Shown: positions 10,967 through 20,190 of the stretch, piece after piece | Position numbering within the stretch: position 1 is the first letter of the stretch | How the letters are laid out: each line of letters begins with the position of its first letter | The notes under the pieces: model-generated | The model's input: only the letters and a program-made list of their open reading frames with translations | The model's database searches: none | Told to the model about the DNA's origin: nothing | NCBI GenBank assembly: GCA_036250225.1 | Contig: JAPZLL010000006.1 | Span: 434,001-498,000, forward strand | Direction of reading: 5' to 3' | Length of the DNA: 64,000 nt | Origin: Cercophora sp. LCS_1 | Taxonomy: Eukaryota; Ascomycota; Sordariomycetes; Sordariales; Lasiosphaeriaceae | Position numbers and translations under genes: made by a program

Positions 10967-11353
10967 ATGCTTGCGCCTCTCCTAACCAATCTCTGGGATA
11001 CAATCGTTCGCGGATCAAAACGTATGACCGGCAAGCTCGAGGACGAGCGCATGCGGCCGTGGATCCATGCCATACTCCAAGGCTTCGACGACTTCATCCA
11101 GCTCTCCCAAAACCACCACGCCAATTTGCGCTACAGGGCCATGGTAGAAGCCATTGCCAACGTCAGAAGCGAATTGACGACAGAGTTTCTTGTTCAGGTC
11201 ACCCAAAAACGGGATGACGCCATCGCCAGATGCAGAGAGATACTGAAGCGCCTCGGTAATAAGGAGCACCGTATGAAGAAGTTGGGGGAGTATACCGTCA
11301 TCATGGCAAAGAAGCAGGCGGTGACACAAGAACCGGAGGATGTAGTGCCTTAG
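10967..11353 (+). CDS. Hypothetical small helical protein
   Basis: An intronless frame from the ATG at 10967 encodes 128 residues. I do not recognise the family. It is almost entirely predicted-helix type sequence, rich in Arg, Glu and Ala (ILQGFDDFIQLSQNHHANLR, RSELTTEFLVQVTQKRDDA), ending in a Pro/Val-rich acidic tail. There is no signal peptide or membrane segment and no cysteine-rich pattern. Composition looks coding rather than random, but it stands alone between a tRNA pair and a repeat-bearing region, so it may be lineage-specific or a relic. Confidence 0.45.
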   Translation: MLAPLLTNLWDTIVRGSKRMTGKLEDERMRPWIHAILQGFDDFIQLSQNHHANLRYRAMVEAIANVRSELTTEFLVQVTQKRDDAIARCREILKRLGNKEHRMKKLGEYTVIMAKKQAVTQEPEDVVP

Positions 11354-11917
11354 GCATAGAAATTTCATAGGCATCCATATATTTGTAGGAGACTATCATA
11401 AAGGCCCAACCTGCAATTGATGCGTTTCCCAAAATCTAATAGGCACCAAAAGAAAAGTTTAATGCATTTTCGATGGAGTCCTGGGTATTTGAAGATTGAC
11501 TAATGCGTTAAGTTTGAGTTTACTTCTTTTCAGCGGGTAGATAGGTATGCCTCAAACTCCATGGTGCGTTTATTTTGTCAGTGGCTTGCTGGGATACGGG
11601 ATATCCCATCAATATCAATGCCAATTAGAGATTTTGGACATTTAAGACGGAGAAAGTCGTTACCCAGCTACAGCCCTAAAAGACGATCTGAACCAAACAT
11701 ACTGAAGACAAACTATAGATAGATGCAGTTTCTCAGAGAGCAACCCCGTTTCAGCCCAACTCAGATCTGGCATTCGTGGAACCGGAAATACAGTCTGTTC
11801 CCAAGCAGCCATAACCCAGGTCAAAGCGTTATATGAACCGGATATGCCAATGAGTTGAGCTCCAAACGGGTGCCCATTATTCAACGAGCAGCCAAGTGGT
11901 ACCGTGGCTGCTGGAGC

Positions 11918-12018
11918 GACTGTTTCTCTCCCTTTTGTAAGCTTGCTGACCCTGGTTATGCAGTTTGCACCCGCTCTGCCCTGATCAAAAGGATAATAGA
12001 ACAAGTGGATGGCAGGGG
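11918..12018 (-). repeat. Left arm of 101-bp inverted repeat
   Basis: The reverse complement of this stretch matches 12886-12986 over 101 bp with eight differences and no gap. Six of the eight are transitions; in four of these this arm carries T (or A) where the other has C (or G). The core shared block is GATCAGGGCAGAGCGGGTGC. The origin is unknown. Confidence 0.85.
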
Positions 12019-12885
12019 TGACTGAAAAAATCTGCTTTGTATACCTTGTAGACCTTTGCAGCACCCCAGACGTATGAGAGAGCAACCTAGGGACAATCTG
12101 CCAGTGCGTCAACAACGCAGAAGGTGAGCACGTCAATGACTCGAAACCGGAACGGCAAGTTCGCGCAGGTTGCCACGAGCCTCCTATAGAAGGCACAGAT
12201 CAAACTGTTACATCAAGGTGGCTTCTTTTCGTTACGCCGCGACAGGAAGAACACCGCCTGCACGGATTACGTATGCAAAGTTGTAGAGATTAGAACTTTG
12301 GAAGGTGCCAAGGAGAACGGCGTTGGGTCCATAATACGAAGTAGGTGCAGGGGGGCTTGATAACGCGTTTGAGAACGCGTCACGACGCAGATTTGTCCTT
12401 CTTCTTTTGGTCTCCCGTTATTCCCCGTACATTTTGAAATTTGACGTCATGCGATGCAAATAACAAGCAGCGCAATATTGCAGCTTTCCTGGGTTACAAA
12501 TCATTCGGGGGTATCGGGGGTAGCGGCCGAGCCCGCGTTGAGCCAAGCGCAGATGCAAGCGAAGCACCTTGCATCTGGAGGCGGGTTAAATACCAGAGCA
12601 TTGTAAGCAAAGGAATGGCATCACAGGGGTAATCCAGTTAACGGTGCGGCAATGTGCCCATTTTCCTCAGCCCGTGGGATTGCACTAACGGGATTCCGTG
12701 GAGAGCCAATGCGGCAGCCTGCTCGCGGAGGTGAGTGGAAGGAAGGATCAATTCGCTATTTTCAGCGGTTTTGGCTTATGCAGCCAGCGCGCCTGTCACT
12801 AACGGTCAGTGTCGGGAAAGGAACCGGGAGGCTCTTTCCGTTCCGGTTCTTCACAATCGCTTCGGTCCTGACGACAGCCTGAGAG

Positions 12886-12986
12886 CCCCTGCCATCCACT
12901 CGTTCTATCATCCTCTTGATCAGGGCAGAGCGGGTGCAAACCGTATGACCAGGCTCAGCAACCTTACAAAAGGGAGAGAAACAGTC
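12886..12986 (+). repeat. Right arm of 101-bp inverted repeat
   Basis: Pairs with 11918-12018 across an 867-bp spacer. It ends 42 bp upstream of the proposed start of the Zn2Cys6 regulator, so it lies in that gene's promoter or leader. Confidence 0.85.
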
Positions 12987-13028
12987 ACCACAAGGCAACC
13001 TCAAGAGCTACCCAGGCGTATCGACATC

Positions 13029-14380
13029 ATGTTCATCACGTTGCGCAATTCCGGTTCCGGCAAACAGGAGAAGAAGGCGGAGATGGAGCAGGTGGCCCGT
13101 CGAAATGCGGTCCCTGGGAGGGTCAACGACCGGGTACGAGCTATCCGTCGGACCGCTTGTGTGTCGTGCCAGGCCAAAAAGGCAAGTCCTGTATCTTCTG
13201 GACAAGTTCCGATTTCCCCGGTCTGACGAGATTTGTTATCCTTTGCAGCTTCGGTGCACCGGGGCAGGAAAAGCCTGTGACCGCTGCAAATCCCGGTCTA
13301 TCGAATGCGTCTTCCCTGTCTCTCGGGCTTCGGCGTCGCAGCAAGCAGGCGCGACAAACCCCACACAACAGGAGCCAGATAACATCCTATTCGATGCTGA
13401 GACCGGCGAGTCTCAGGAAAGCGGCATGACGCTGGCCTCTGGGTCAGGAACCCAGTTATCAAGCACTGGCGGTGCCGCCGCACCGGGACCTGTGGGGGTC
13501 GAGCCAACGGCAGATGACTTCTTTTCCTGTACGTATATGCATCTCCCGTCATCATTCTGACTAACAGCGTCTTTGAGTAGACGTCAGTGATTTCGATTGT
13601 TCCCATGCCGAAACGGGGTTCGATTTCAATGCTTTTCTTAATGAGAATTCCCTTTCAACTGACGATCCGGCCGATTTCTTCGTCATTGAGGGGTATTCTC
13701 CTTTCCCGTCGGCTTCGATCCCAAGCCTAGACAGCCCTAGCCCATCCATACCCACTCCCGAGAGTGCGACCGGCTCTTCCTCTTCGTCATGCTCCTGCAC
13801 CCCTGATATCCTCCGCGCCATCCGACAACTCGACGATGACGACTTTGGGCTGGCATCACTGGCCACTGATCAAGTCATCCAACTGCAAAAATATCTCGCA
13901 TTCCAGTGTTTCAAGCCGCTTACCTGTCGCGATTGCTCCGACTCAGCAACTGTCAGCACCTTGGTTTTCAGCCTCTGCGATCGAATGTCCGAGTTCTTTG
14001 AGTGCATGAGCCGCCGGCTGGACCGCACGAGACTGTTCCTTGATGGACATACGACAGACGGTTCTCATCACTCCATCGACAGGGCAGTACGGCGGACTCA
14101 GCTTTTCTGTCGGGATTCGGGCAGGCCAGCGGAGTCGGTAGAGTGCAGTCTTGTCGTGTTCTCGGACGAGTTTCGGAACCAGTACAGCGACGAAGAGCAA
14201 CTCCACATGATCAAAGTATTGTTGGAGTTGCAGATCAGAAATTACGGGAGCTTGTTGGAGAAGTTGTCAGCCGTGGCACACGTCGTGAACAGCCCAGCTA
14301 GGCGGGCGAGAATCAAGGCCTGGAGGGAGAGACTTTCGAAAGCAACGAGGGATATTGAAGGATCATGGGCCAGTATTTGA
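13029..14380 (+). CDS. Zn(II)2Cys6 transcription factor
   Basis: A fungal zinc-cluster regulator that would bind CGG-type sites in the nucleus. Exons 13029-13181, 13249-13528 and 13581-14380 encode 410 residues from the first ATG; the ATG at 13083 is an alternative start. The six zinc ligands are Cys44, 47, 54, 61, 64 and 71, in CVSCQAKKLRC and CDRCKSRSIEC. The first intron splits the cluster after CQAKK and uses a GC donor (GCAAGT) rather than GT. The middle is Ser/Pro/Thr rich. The C-terminal part, with CRDCSDSATVSTLVFSLCDR followed by helices, resembles the ligand or regulatory half of AflR-like regulators. The next gene on the same strand is a drug/H+ antiporter, a plausible target. One arm of an inverted repeat sits just upstream. 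Confidence 0.88.
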
Positions 14381-15408
14381 AGGCCATCTATCTGATTGGA
14401 ACGCTTTGGGTGGCACTTTTGCTTCTTTCTTTCTTTCTTTCTTTTTTTTTGGGGGGGGGGGGATTTTCTTCGCGACAATACACGAAGCATCATCATAGCC
14501 ATGGGCCGTTCTCATTTGGAGTAAAGGAGGACTGGGGCAGATCAGGATCGCTCGGATCTTTTGCAAACTTGCTAGCACGACTCTGGAAGCCATTAGCAGG
14601 GATGGATATGTTCACTTGTTTCCCCAACAAAACTGTCGAAACCGCAAACAGGTGAAATGTGTCTTCCACGCGTCCAGGTCTACGGCGTTGCTGTAAGGGC
14701 CAAGTGGCTGAGGCGAGGTTCCAGGCTAGCGCCTTCCCCTAGCATCACCAGACAGGACCCAGGCTTTGGATGTGGAGGATCTGTTGGAGCGGCAGAGAGC
14801 ATGCAACCCTACCCGACCGGCAGGCCGACGACAGCACTGCACGATGACGGCCGGATTTGGAAGTCCCCGACGGTGGGGCTGAGCCCTCGCAACAAATGGG
14901 ACCGTGAGACGAATCCTGATCGGGGAATTTGCTCGGGGACTGCCCTTTTGGGCGACGAGGACGTGAACTTTTGGAGGTCTTTTGACTGACCACCGATAAA
15001 CATCTGAGCTCATCATTTTGCACGGAAGGGGTGACTTTGGGGCGGTAGGATTCGTGTGAAGGGAGGACGATCCGGATGCCGAATCCAGCACACCAAAACT
15101 CCCGCCGGCAAAACGGTTCGCAGACTTCCCAATTCACACTTGCGGCTCGCAACACAGAGACTCTGTCATCAACCCTGCTCTACTTCTTCCCGGCGCTTCC
15201 TTTTTCCTGGCCGACATGACCCATGTCCTGATGTTTCAGAGAACGCCGTCAACAAAGTGGGCTTCAACACTGGACACTAAATCTTGCGCTGTGCGCACCC
15301 GACGGTATATAGCTGGAAGAGTCCAGTGGCCAAGATGAAGCCGGGCCGGAGTCCATCTCCTGTCACACGACGCATGTCATCGTCACTGCTCGGATCCTTT
15401 GCTTCAGA
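14381..15408. other. Intergenic between zinc-cluster gene and MFS transporter
   Basis: Includes a low-complexity tract (14423-14462) and about 900 bp of sequence without a supported gene. It should hold the transporter promoter. Confidence 0.5.
14423..14462. repeat. Pyrimidine microsatellite followed by G-run
   Basis: A (TTCT)n and poly-T tract of about 28 bp switches directly to twelve Gs. Located about 40 bp after the stop of the zinc-cluster gene, so probably in its 3' UTR. Confidence 0.8.
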
Positions 15409-17286
15409 ATGTCTCTGGCTCAAACAGGCACCGAGAAAGCTCCCAACGAGGGATTTTTGGAGCCATCCGCCAACCAGTCTACCAGCCGCAACTGCGCCTC
15501 CAAACTTGAATCCGCCACACCAACGACAGATACAGACACCGGCAGCACCTCTCCTCGAACCGTCCAAGGCGCCAAGTGGATCCTCGTTGTTCTCGCGACC
15601 CTCTCCTCCATCTTTCTCTATTCGCTCGACAACACCGTCGTCGCCGACATCTCCCCGGCGGCCGTCAATGCCTTTGGAGACACCCTCAAACTTCCTTGGC
15701 TCTCAGTGGGGTACGTCATCCAGCATAGCTCCTTCCAGAATCCGACAGCGTGCCATGGATCTGACCAATCCTTAGATTTCTCCTCGGTGGATCAGCCGTT
15801 GTCCTCCCCTTCGGCCGCCTCTACGGCCTTTTCTCGGCAAAATGGCTTTACCTCTCGTCCTCGATTCTCTTTGCGATTGGTTCCGCCATCTGTGGCGCCG
15901 CTCCGTCGATGGATGCGCTGATAATAGGCCGCGTGCTGGCGGGCATGGGCGGTAACGGCATGTACCTCGGGGTTATGACGCTGCTGTCGGTTAACACTTC
16001 GGACCGTGAACGACCAGGCTATCTCAGCTTTGTTGGTTTGGTCTGGGGTATCGGCACCGTCCTTGGTCCTGTGGTTGGTGGAGCGTTTGCCGAGTCGTCT
16101 GCAACATGGCGCTGGGCGTTTTACATCAACCTTGTCGTAGGGGGTCTATTCACGCCAGTGTATCTGCTTTGGATCCCGGAGTTTAAACCGCGTCCCGAGG
16201 ATGGAGTGGGGAGACTGGTACGGGAGTTTGATGCTGTGGGGACCGTGTTGAGCATGGGCGCCATTGCGACGTTGGTGATGGCCATCAACCTTGGCGGTGT
16301 CCTGTATGATTGGAGGAGCGGGGAGACCATTGCACTGTTTGTGGTGTCGGCGTTCCTGTGGTTGCTTTTCGGGGTTCAACAGGGGTGGACGGTGTTGACC
16401 ACGGAGACGGGGAAGATCTTCCCAGTTCAGTTCTTGAGGAACTGGAATGCGGTCTTGCTCTTTTGCTGCGCGGCGGCGGTGAGCACTGCCGGCTTCATTC
16501 CCATCTACTTCGTCCCCCTTTATTTTCAGTTCACTAGGCGAGACAGCGCCATTACGGCCGCGGTTCGACTGCTTCCACTTATTTTCGTGTTGAGTGCGGC
16601 CATCCTGGCGAATGGTCATCTCATGGCGAGGTGGAGTTACTTTCAGCCATGGTACGTGTTGGGGAGTGTGTTGGCATTGGTTGGTGGGGTGTTGCTTTGT
16701 AAGTGTCACGCCTCCATTCTCCAGTTTACCCCTATCCCTTTCTCAGAGTGTTGCTAACGGCACGGACAGCGCGGATCACCGTAGATACCCCCGAAAGCCA
16801 CATCTACGGCTTCGAGATATTGTTGGGTCTGGGAACTGGATGCTTCGTTCAAGCCGGGTACGCCGTTATTCAGTCCGTGGTACCCCCAGCCGAGATGGCA
16901 TATGCGATCAGCTTCATGATGCTGGGACAGCTAGGTGGCATTGCATTTGGACTTGCCATTGCTGGCGCGGTTTTCGTCAATGATGCGGTGGCGGGATTGA
17001 GCAAGGTTATTCCCAATGCGACCCGAGAAGAGATGCAGTTGGCAATTTCCGGAACCAGTGGCTCGTACTGGGAGAAGATCCCGGAGAACCTGAGAGAGCC
17101 AGCTACGAATGCAATCGTCGCTGCGCTGCAAAAGGTTTTCATCCCTGTCTACGTTGGTGCCGCTGTGTGCTTGGTTCTTTCTGTCTGCTTCACGGTAAGT
17201 TCTTTTATGTTGCCGGGATCGACAACTTCTAACCTTGCACATAGAAACGAAGGATGTTCAAGGATACCGTCGCCGTCGCAGCTTAG
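15409..17286 (+). CDS. MFS drug:H+ antiporter, 14-spanner (DHA2 type)
   Basis: Plasma-membrane exporter of the major facilitator superfamily. Exons 15409-15710, 15776-16698, 16770-17194 and 17245-17286 join in phase to 563 residues. After a polar N-tail, the first helix contains LYSLDNTVVADISPA, the DHA2 helix-1 motif. Helix 4-5 has GRVLAGMGGNGMYLG and then GPVVGGAFAESSATWRWAFY, the antiporter motif and the WRWAFYIN hallmark. Fourteen hydrophobic segments are spread to the end, and the tail is the short KRRMFKDTVAVAA. Such exporters are often co-regulated with a neighbouring zinc-cluster gene and a metabolite pathway; the neighbouring regulator fits, but no backbone enzyme is present here. 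Confidence 0.92.
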
Positions 17287-18012
17287 AGTTTGGTGGGACG
17301 GCACCATCAGCTAGTCTAGGACGAACCAAGAGATCTGCCGTCGTCAATCAACTCTGTAAATCTCCGAAACCCTCTCACGACGTAACCTCGCAGCTCGCAC
17401 GAGCTTCAGATAGACGAGACCCACCACTTGTCTTTTTTACTTTAGCTTTTCTCCTTTAGTCTTCCCCTCAGTCCCAGTGATCGGCGACCCATCTCCAAAC
17501 CGCCGCGCCGCCTCCCGTTGCGGCTAAAACAGCACTGCAAAGTCCCGCTCCCCGCAGGTTGGAGATTGGAGCGACTGCAGGCACTCGTTCACCCCAGCAT
17601 ATATCCCACCTGTTATAATGTGGAGAAAAATGGCAGCCGCAGATTCTTCCGATGGTGCCTCCGAGCTGATAATAGAGGCCGAGATGACATTTTGATCGTA
17701 CCACAGGCGGCCGTGGCTAAATATGGTGGAAATTCGGCACCAAACCCAGTTTTCCTGTGCCTGGGAGATCTATGGTGTCTTCATATGCCGCCAGCCGAAC
17801 GCGTCAGCGAATCAAGACTTTACGAGGCTCGCGGCATCAGATTGCGGCTTGGCCATAGTCTTGGGAGTCGGAGAAATCCCATCTAGCAAGCTTGTGCAGA
17901 TTATAAGGAGTGAACATGCCGCCCCGCACTTGTCGTTCCCGGGAAGAATCATCAGTTTTTTCTTGTGTCTTCTTGTCCTACCCCATCTCCACCACCGATC
18001 CTCGAAGACATC
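17287..18012. other. Intergenic upstream of chitin-binding gene
   Basis: No coding frame with family features. Mostly the promoter of the secreted chitin-binding protein. Confidence 0.5.
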
Positions 18013-18587
18013 ATGTTGGCCTTTGCGCTCCTCCTTCCCGCCGTGTTGGCCGGCGTGGTCCCTGCGAACCACAATATCATCGACTCCCGCGCCGTGGCGG
18101 TTGTCTCGACCAACGGCACATGTGGTCTGGTTCTTGGCGGCGCAAATCAGGGGTTCACGTGCCCCGGCGAAGCGGCTTGCTGCTCCCAGTTTGGATACTG
18201 CGGCTCGACGGACGACTTTTGTCTCAACACAAACGGGTGCCAGACTCGTTACTCGAACGCTTCGACGTCGTGCCAGTCGCCGAAGAGCGGTGTTTCGGTA
18301 TCGCCCGATGGGACGTGCGGCTCGACGGGCGTCGGCAAGTACGGGTACCGGTGCCCGGCCAATACTACTTCCTGCTGTTCTGCTGCGTATGCGCTTTTCC
18401 TCGTGATCATGATGATAGCAAACTGACGTGAAATAGGGGCTATTGCGGTAACAGCAGCGACCACTGCGACGTCAATCTCGGCTGCCAACCTGGATTCGGC
18501 ACCTGCACCGGGAAGAAGAACTCGGCGCGCAATTTCGATTTCGTCGATTTCGTCAAGCATACCGTCCGAAACGGCCTAGGAGCTTGA
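18013..18587 (+). CDS. Secreted protein with two type-1 chitin-binding (hevein-like) domains
   Basis: Exons 18013-18386 and 18437-18587 encode 174 residues. A signal peptide (MLAFALLLPAVLAG) leads into two eight-cysteine hevein-type domains, each with the order C..C..CCS..GYCG..C....C. The first has CCSQFGYCGSTDDFC; in the second the cluster is split by the intron and rejoined as CCSAAGYCGNSSDHC. There is no catalytic domain, so it should bind chitin rather than cut it. In fungi such proteins shield hyphal chitin or act as effectors; which applies here is not known. It is convergent with the UstYa-family gene, with 152 bp between stops. Confidence 0.9.
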
Positions 18588-18739
18588 ATTAGATCCTACG
18601 TTGCATTGAAGGACCAACAAGCAAGAAAGGATACAGCGCCCGAAGATTGCATGTGTGTGTGTGTGTAAATATCTTTTGCTCGTACATAAGGGTAGAAAAA
18701 ATCAAGACGCCAGACTCCCCTGTTCCCTTTTTCCCGGAA

Positions 18740-19751
18740 TCAAATCCAAACTTCATCATCCGCCCTATGACTCTCCAAATGCGAGATGATCTGCCCATAG
18801 TCTTTGCACACATGTTTGGCATCCCACCCATCGCTACCCCTGAATCCGGTGGGGAATGTCGTCTGTTGTCCCTCCAGCGCCATGTCGCCCGCGCACATGA
18901 TGCTCTGTCGGAGGTAATCGAAGCAGTGGGCTAAATGCCACGGTCCCTCTGGCGGCATTCGGTTTGTTTGATTCGAGGTCAGAGCGGCTACTACTTCGAC
19001 GATGGCGTGTAGGCAGTGGAGCTGGTGCGTCATGGACGTTGTGTAGGTTCCGGGCGGGTAGTATTCGAGTTGGGCGGGGAGGTTGTCGTATTGGGTGGTG
19101 TCGTTTATTGTTACGTAGCCTAGGCCTCCTTTTTTTTTTTTTTTTTTTTTTAGTCGTTGTGAGTTGTTGCGGTTGGAGAGTAATTGAGACGAGTGAAGCT
19201 AGGGGTGTGTGTGGAAAGGAGATGGAAAGGGAAACAGGAAGGGGGAACACATACTCGGAACAATCCCCAACCACTTTTTCTGCACCTCGATCGAAAAGAA
19301 CTCGGACACGTTGTCGGGTATGAACCCCGGATCTGGCGCAAAGGATTTGATTTGTTGCGAGACTGTTTTCATTAGTTTTCTGTCATTCCTTTTTCCTTCA
19401 TCTCGGGGATGCATGAGGGGGGGCCGTACATGTTGGCGAAAACGCAGTGATGTCCCCCGCGATTTGATACCTCTGATCCTGATTTCCCCTTGATGCCCTC
19501 CTCTCGAGTAGTAACCCCACGATTACAAAAAGCAGGATGGTGTCGAGAACGGCGCGAAAGGTGGATATTGCGGAGCGAATGCTTTTTGCGCGCCGCCGGC
19601 GCATAGACGGGTTGCGGACTGCGTCGTCGTCCCAGGCGAGCTTGTCGGTTTCGTCTTCGTCATCTTCGTAGTCGCTTTCTTGTCGGGGATCGTCGGGGGT
19701 GGGATCGGTGGTGGGCAGGTCTTGGTATTTTGGGGAGATGGGGTTCATCAT
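18740..19751 (-). CDS. UstYa-family (DUF3328) oxidase-type protein
   Basis: UstYa-family proteins are type II membrane proteins acting as oxidative or cyclising enzymes in fungal RiPP (ustiloxin, cyclochlorotine-type) and other secondary metabolism. Exons 19751-19430, 19362-19255 and 19128-18740 encode 272 residues. A polar N-tail with SPKYQDLP is followed by a single membrane helix (LDTILLFVIVGLLL). The lumenal domain carries both diagnostic HxxHC motifs, HQLHC at 178-182 and HLAHC at 208-212, the second running into FDYLRQSIMCAGD. The second intron ends in a run of about 24 A residues directly before its AG. Upstream ATGs at 19943 and 19958 are in frame but the family start fits 19751. No repeated Kex2-type precursor peptide was found nearby. 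Confidence 0.9.
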
Positions 19752-20190
19752 TGTGGACTCGAGGATGACGGCGAGGGGCGATGGTGGGTGACGAGAAGCC
19801 AAGGGTTTTTCTTGGAAGATTGAGGTTGGATTGAGGTCAGAAAAGGGAAAAGGCTCGGAAAAGCTTGGGAAGCTTAAACAGATAGCCGCTGTCGCTGATC
19901 GGGGTGTTGAGGTGGGAGGTGTTTCAGATTGTTGGTGTTTCATGTCCGGGTTGTGCATGCAAGGGGTGTTTTGAAGGATGCTGGGATTGGCGACTCGGTG
20001 ACATCATCAACAAGCAACTATTAGTTATATATGTCGCGACTGCAGGAATATGCAAGGTACTTTCTTTTCACAACAAAGTGTGACAATCTGGCCTCGTGGC
20101 CTTTTTCGTGATGTGTAAGACTGTTGATATGTGGGGTGGGAGCGACACTGGCTGTGGGGGAGACATGCGACAAGTGCTCCAAGCTCAAAA
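19752..20190. other. Intergenic upstream of UstYa-family gene
   Basis: Promoter of the UstYa-family gene and 3' flank of the 764-residue membrane protein gene. No distinct motif. Confidence 0.5.

Larger units (their letters stand above)
11354..13028. other. Gene-poor region holding an inverted repeat
   Basis: Frames on both strands look open only because they run through the inverted-repeat arms at 11918-12018 and 12886-12986. No domain is visible. The right end is the promoter of the Zn2Cys6 gene. Confidence 0.5.

Noticed and set aside
11660..12196. 178-codon minus-strand frame
   Set aside because: Part of its apparent similarity to a plus-strand frame at 12735-13226 is just the inverted repeat read twice; no domain.
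17518..17886. Frames upstream of the chitin-binding gene as a possible RiPP precursor for the UstYa protein
   Set aside because: No signal peptide, no repeated core, no KR/RR-flanked units.
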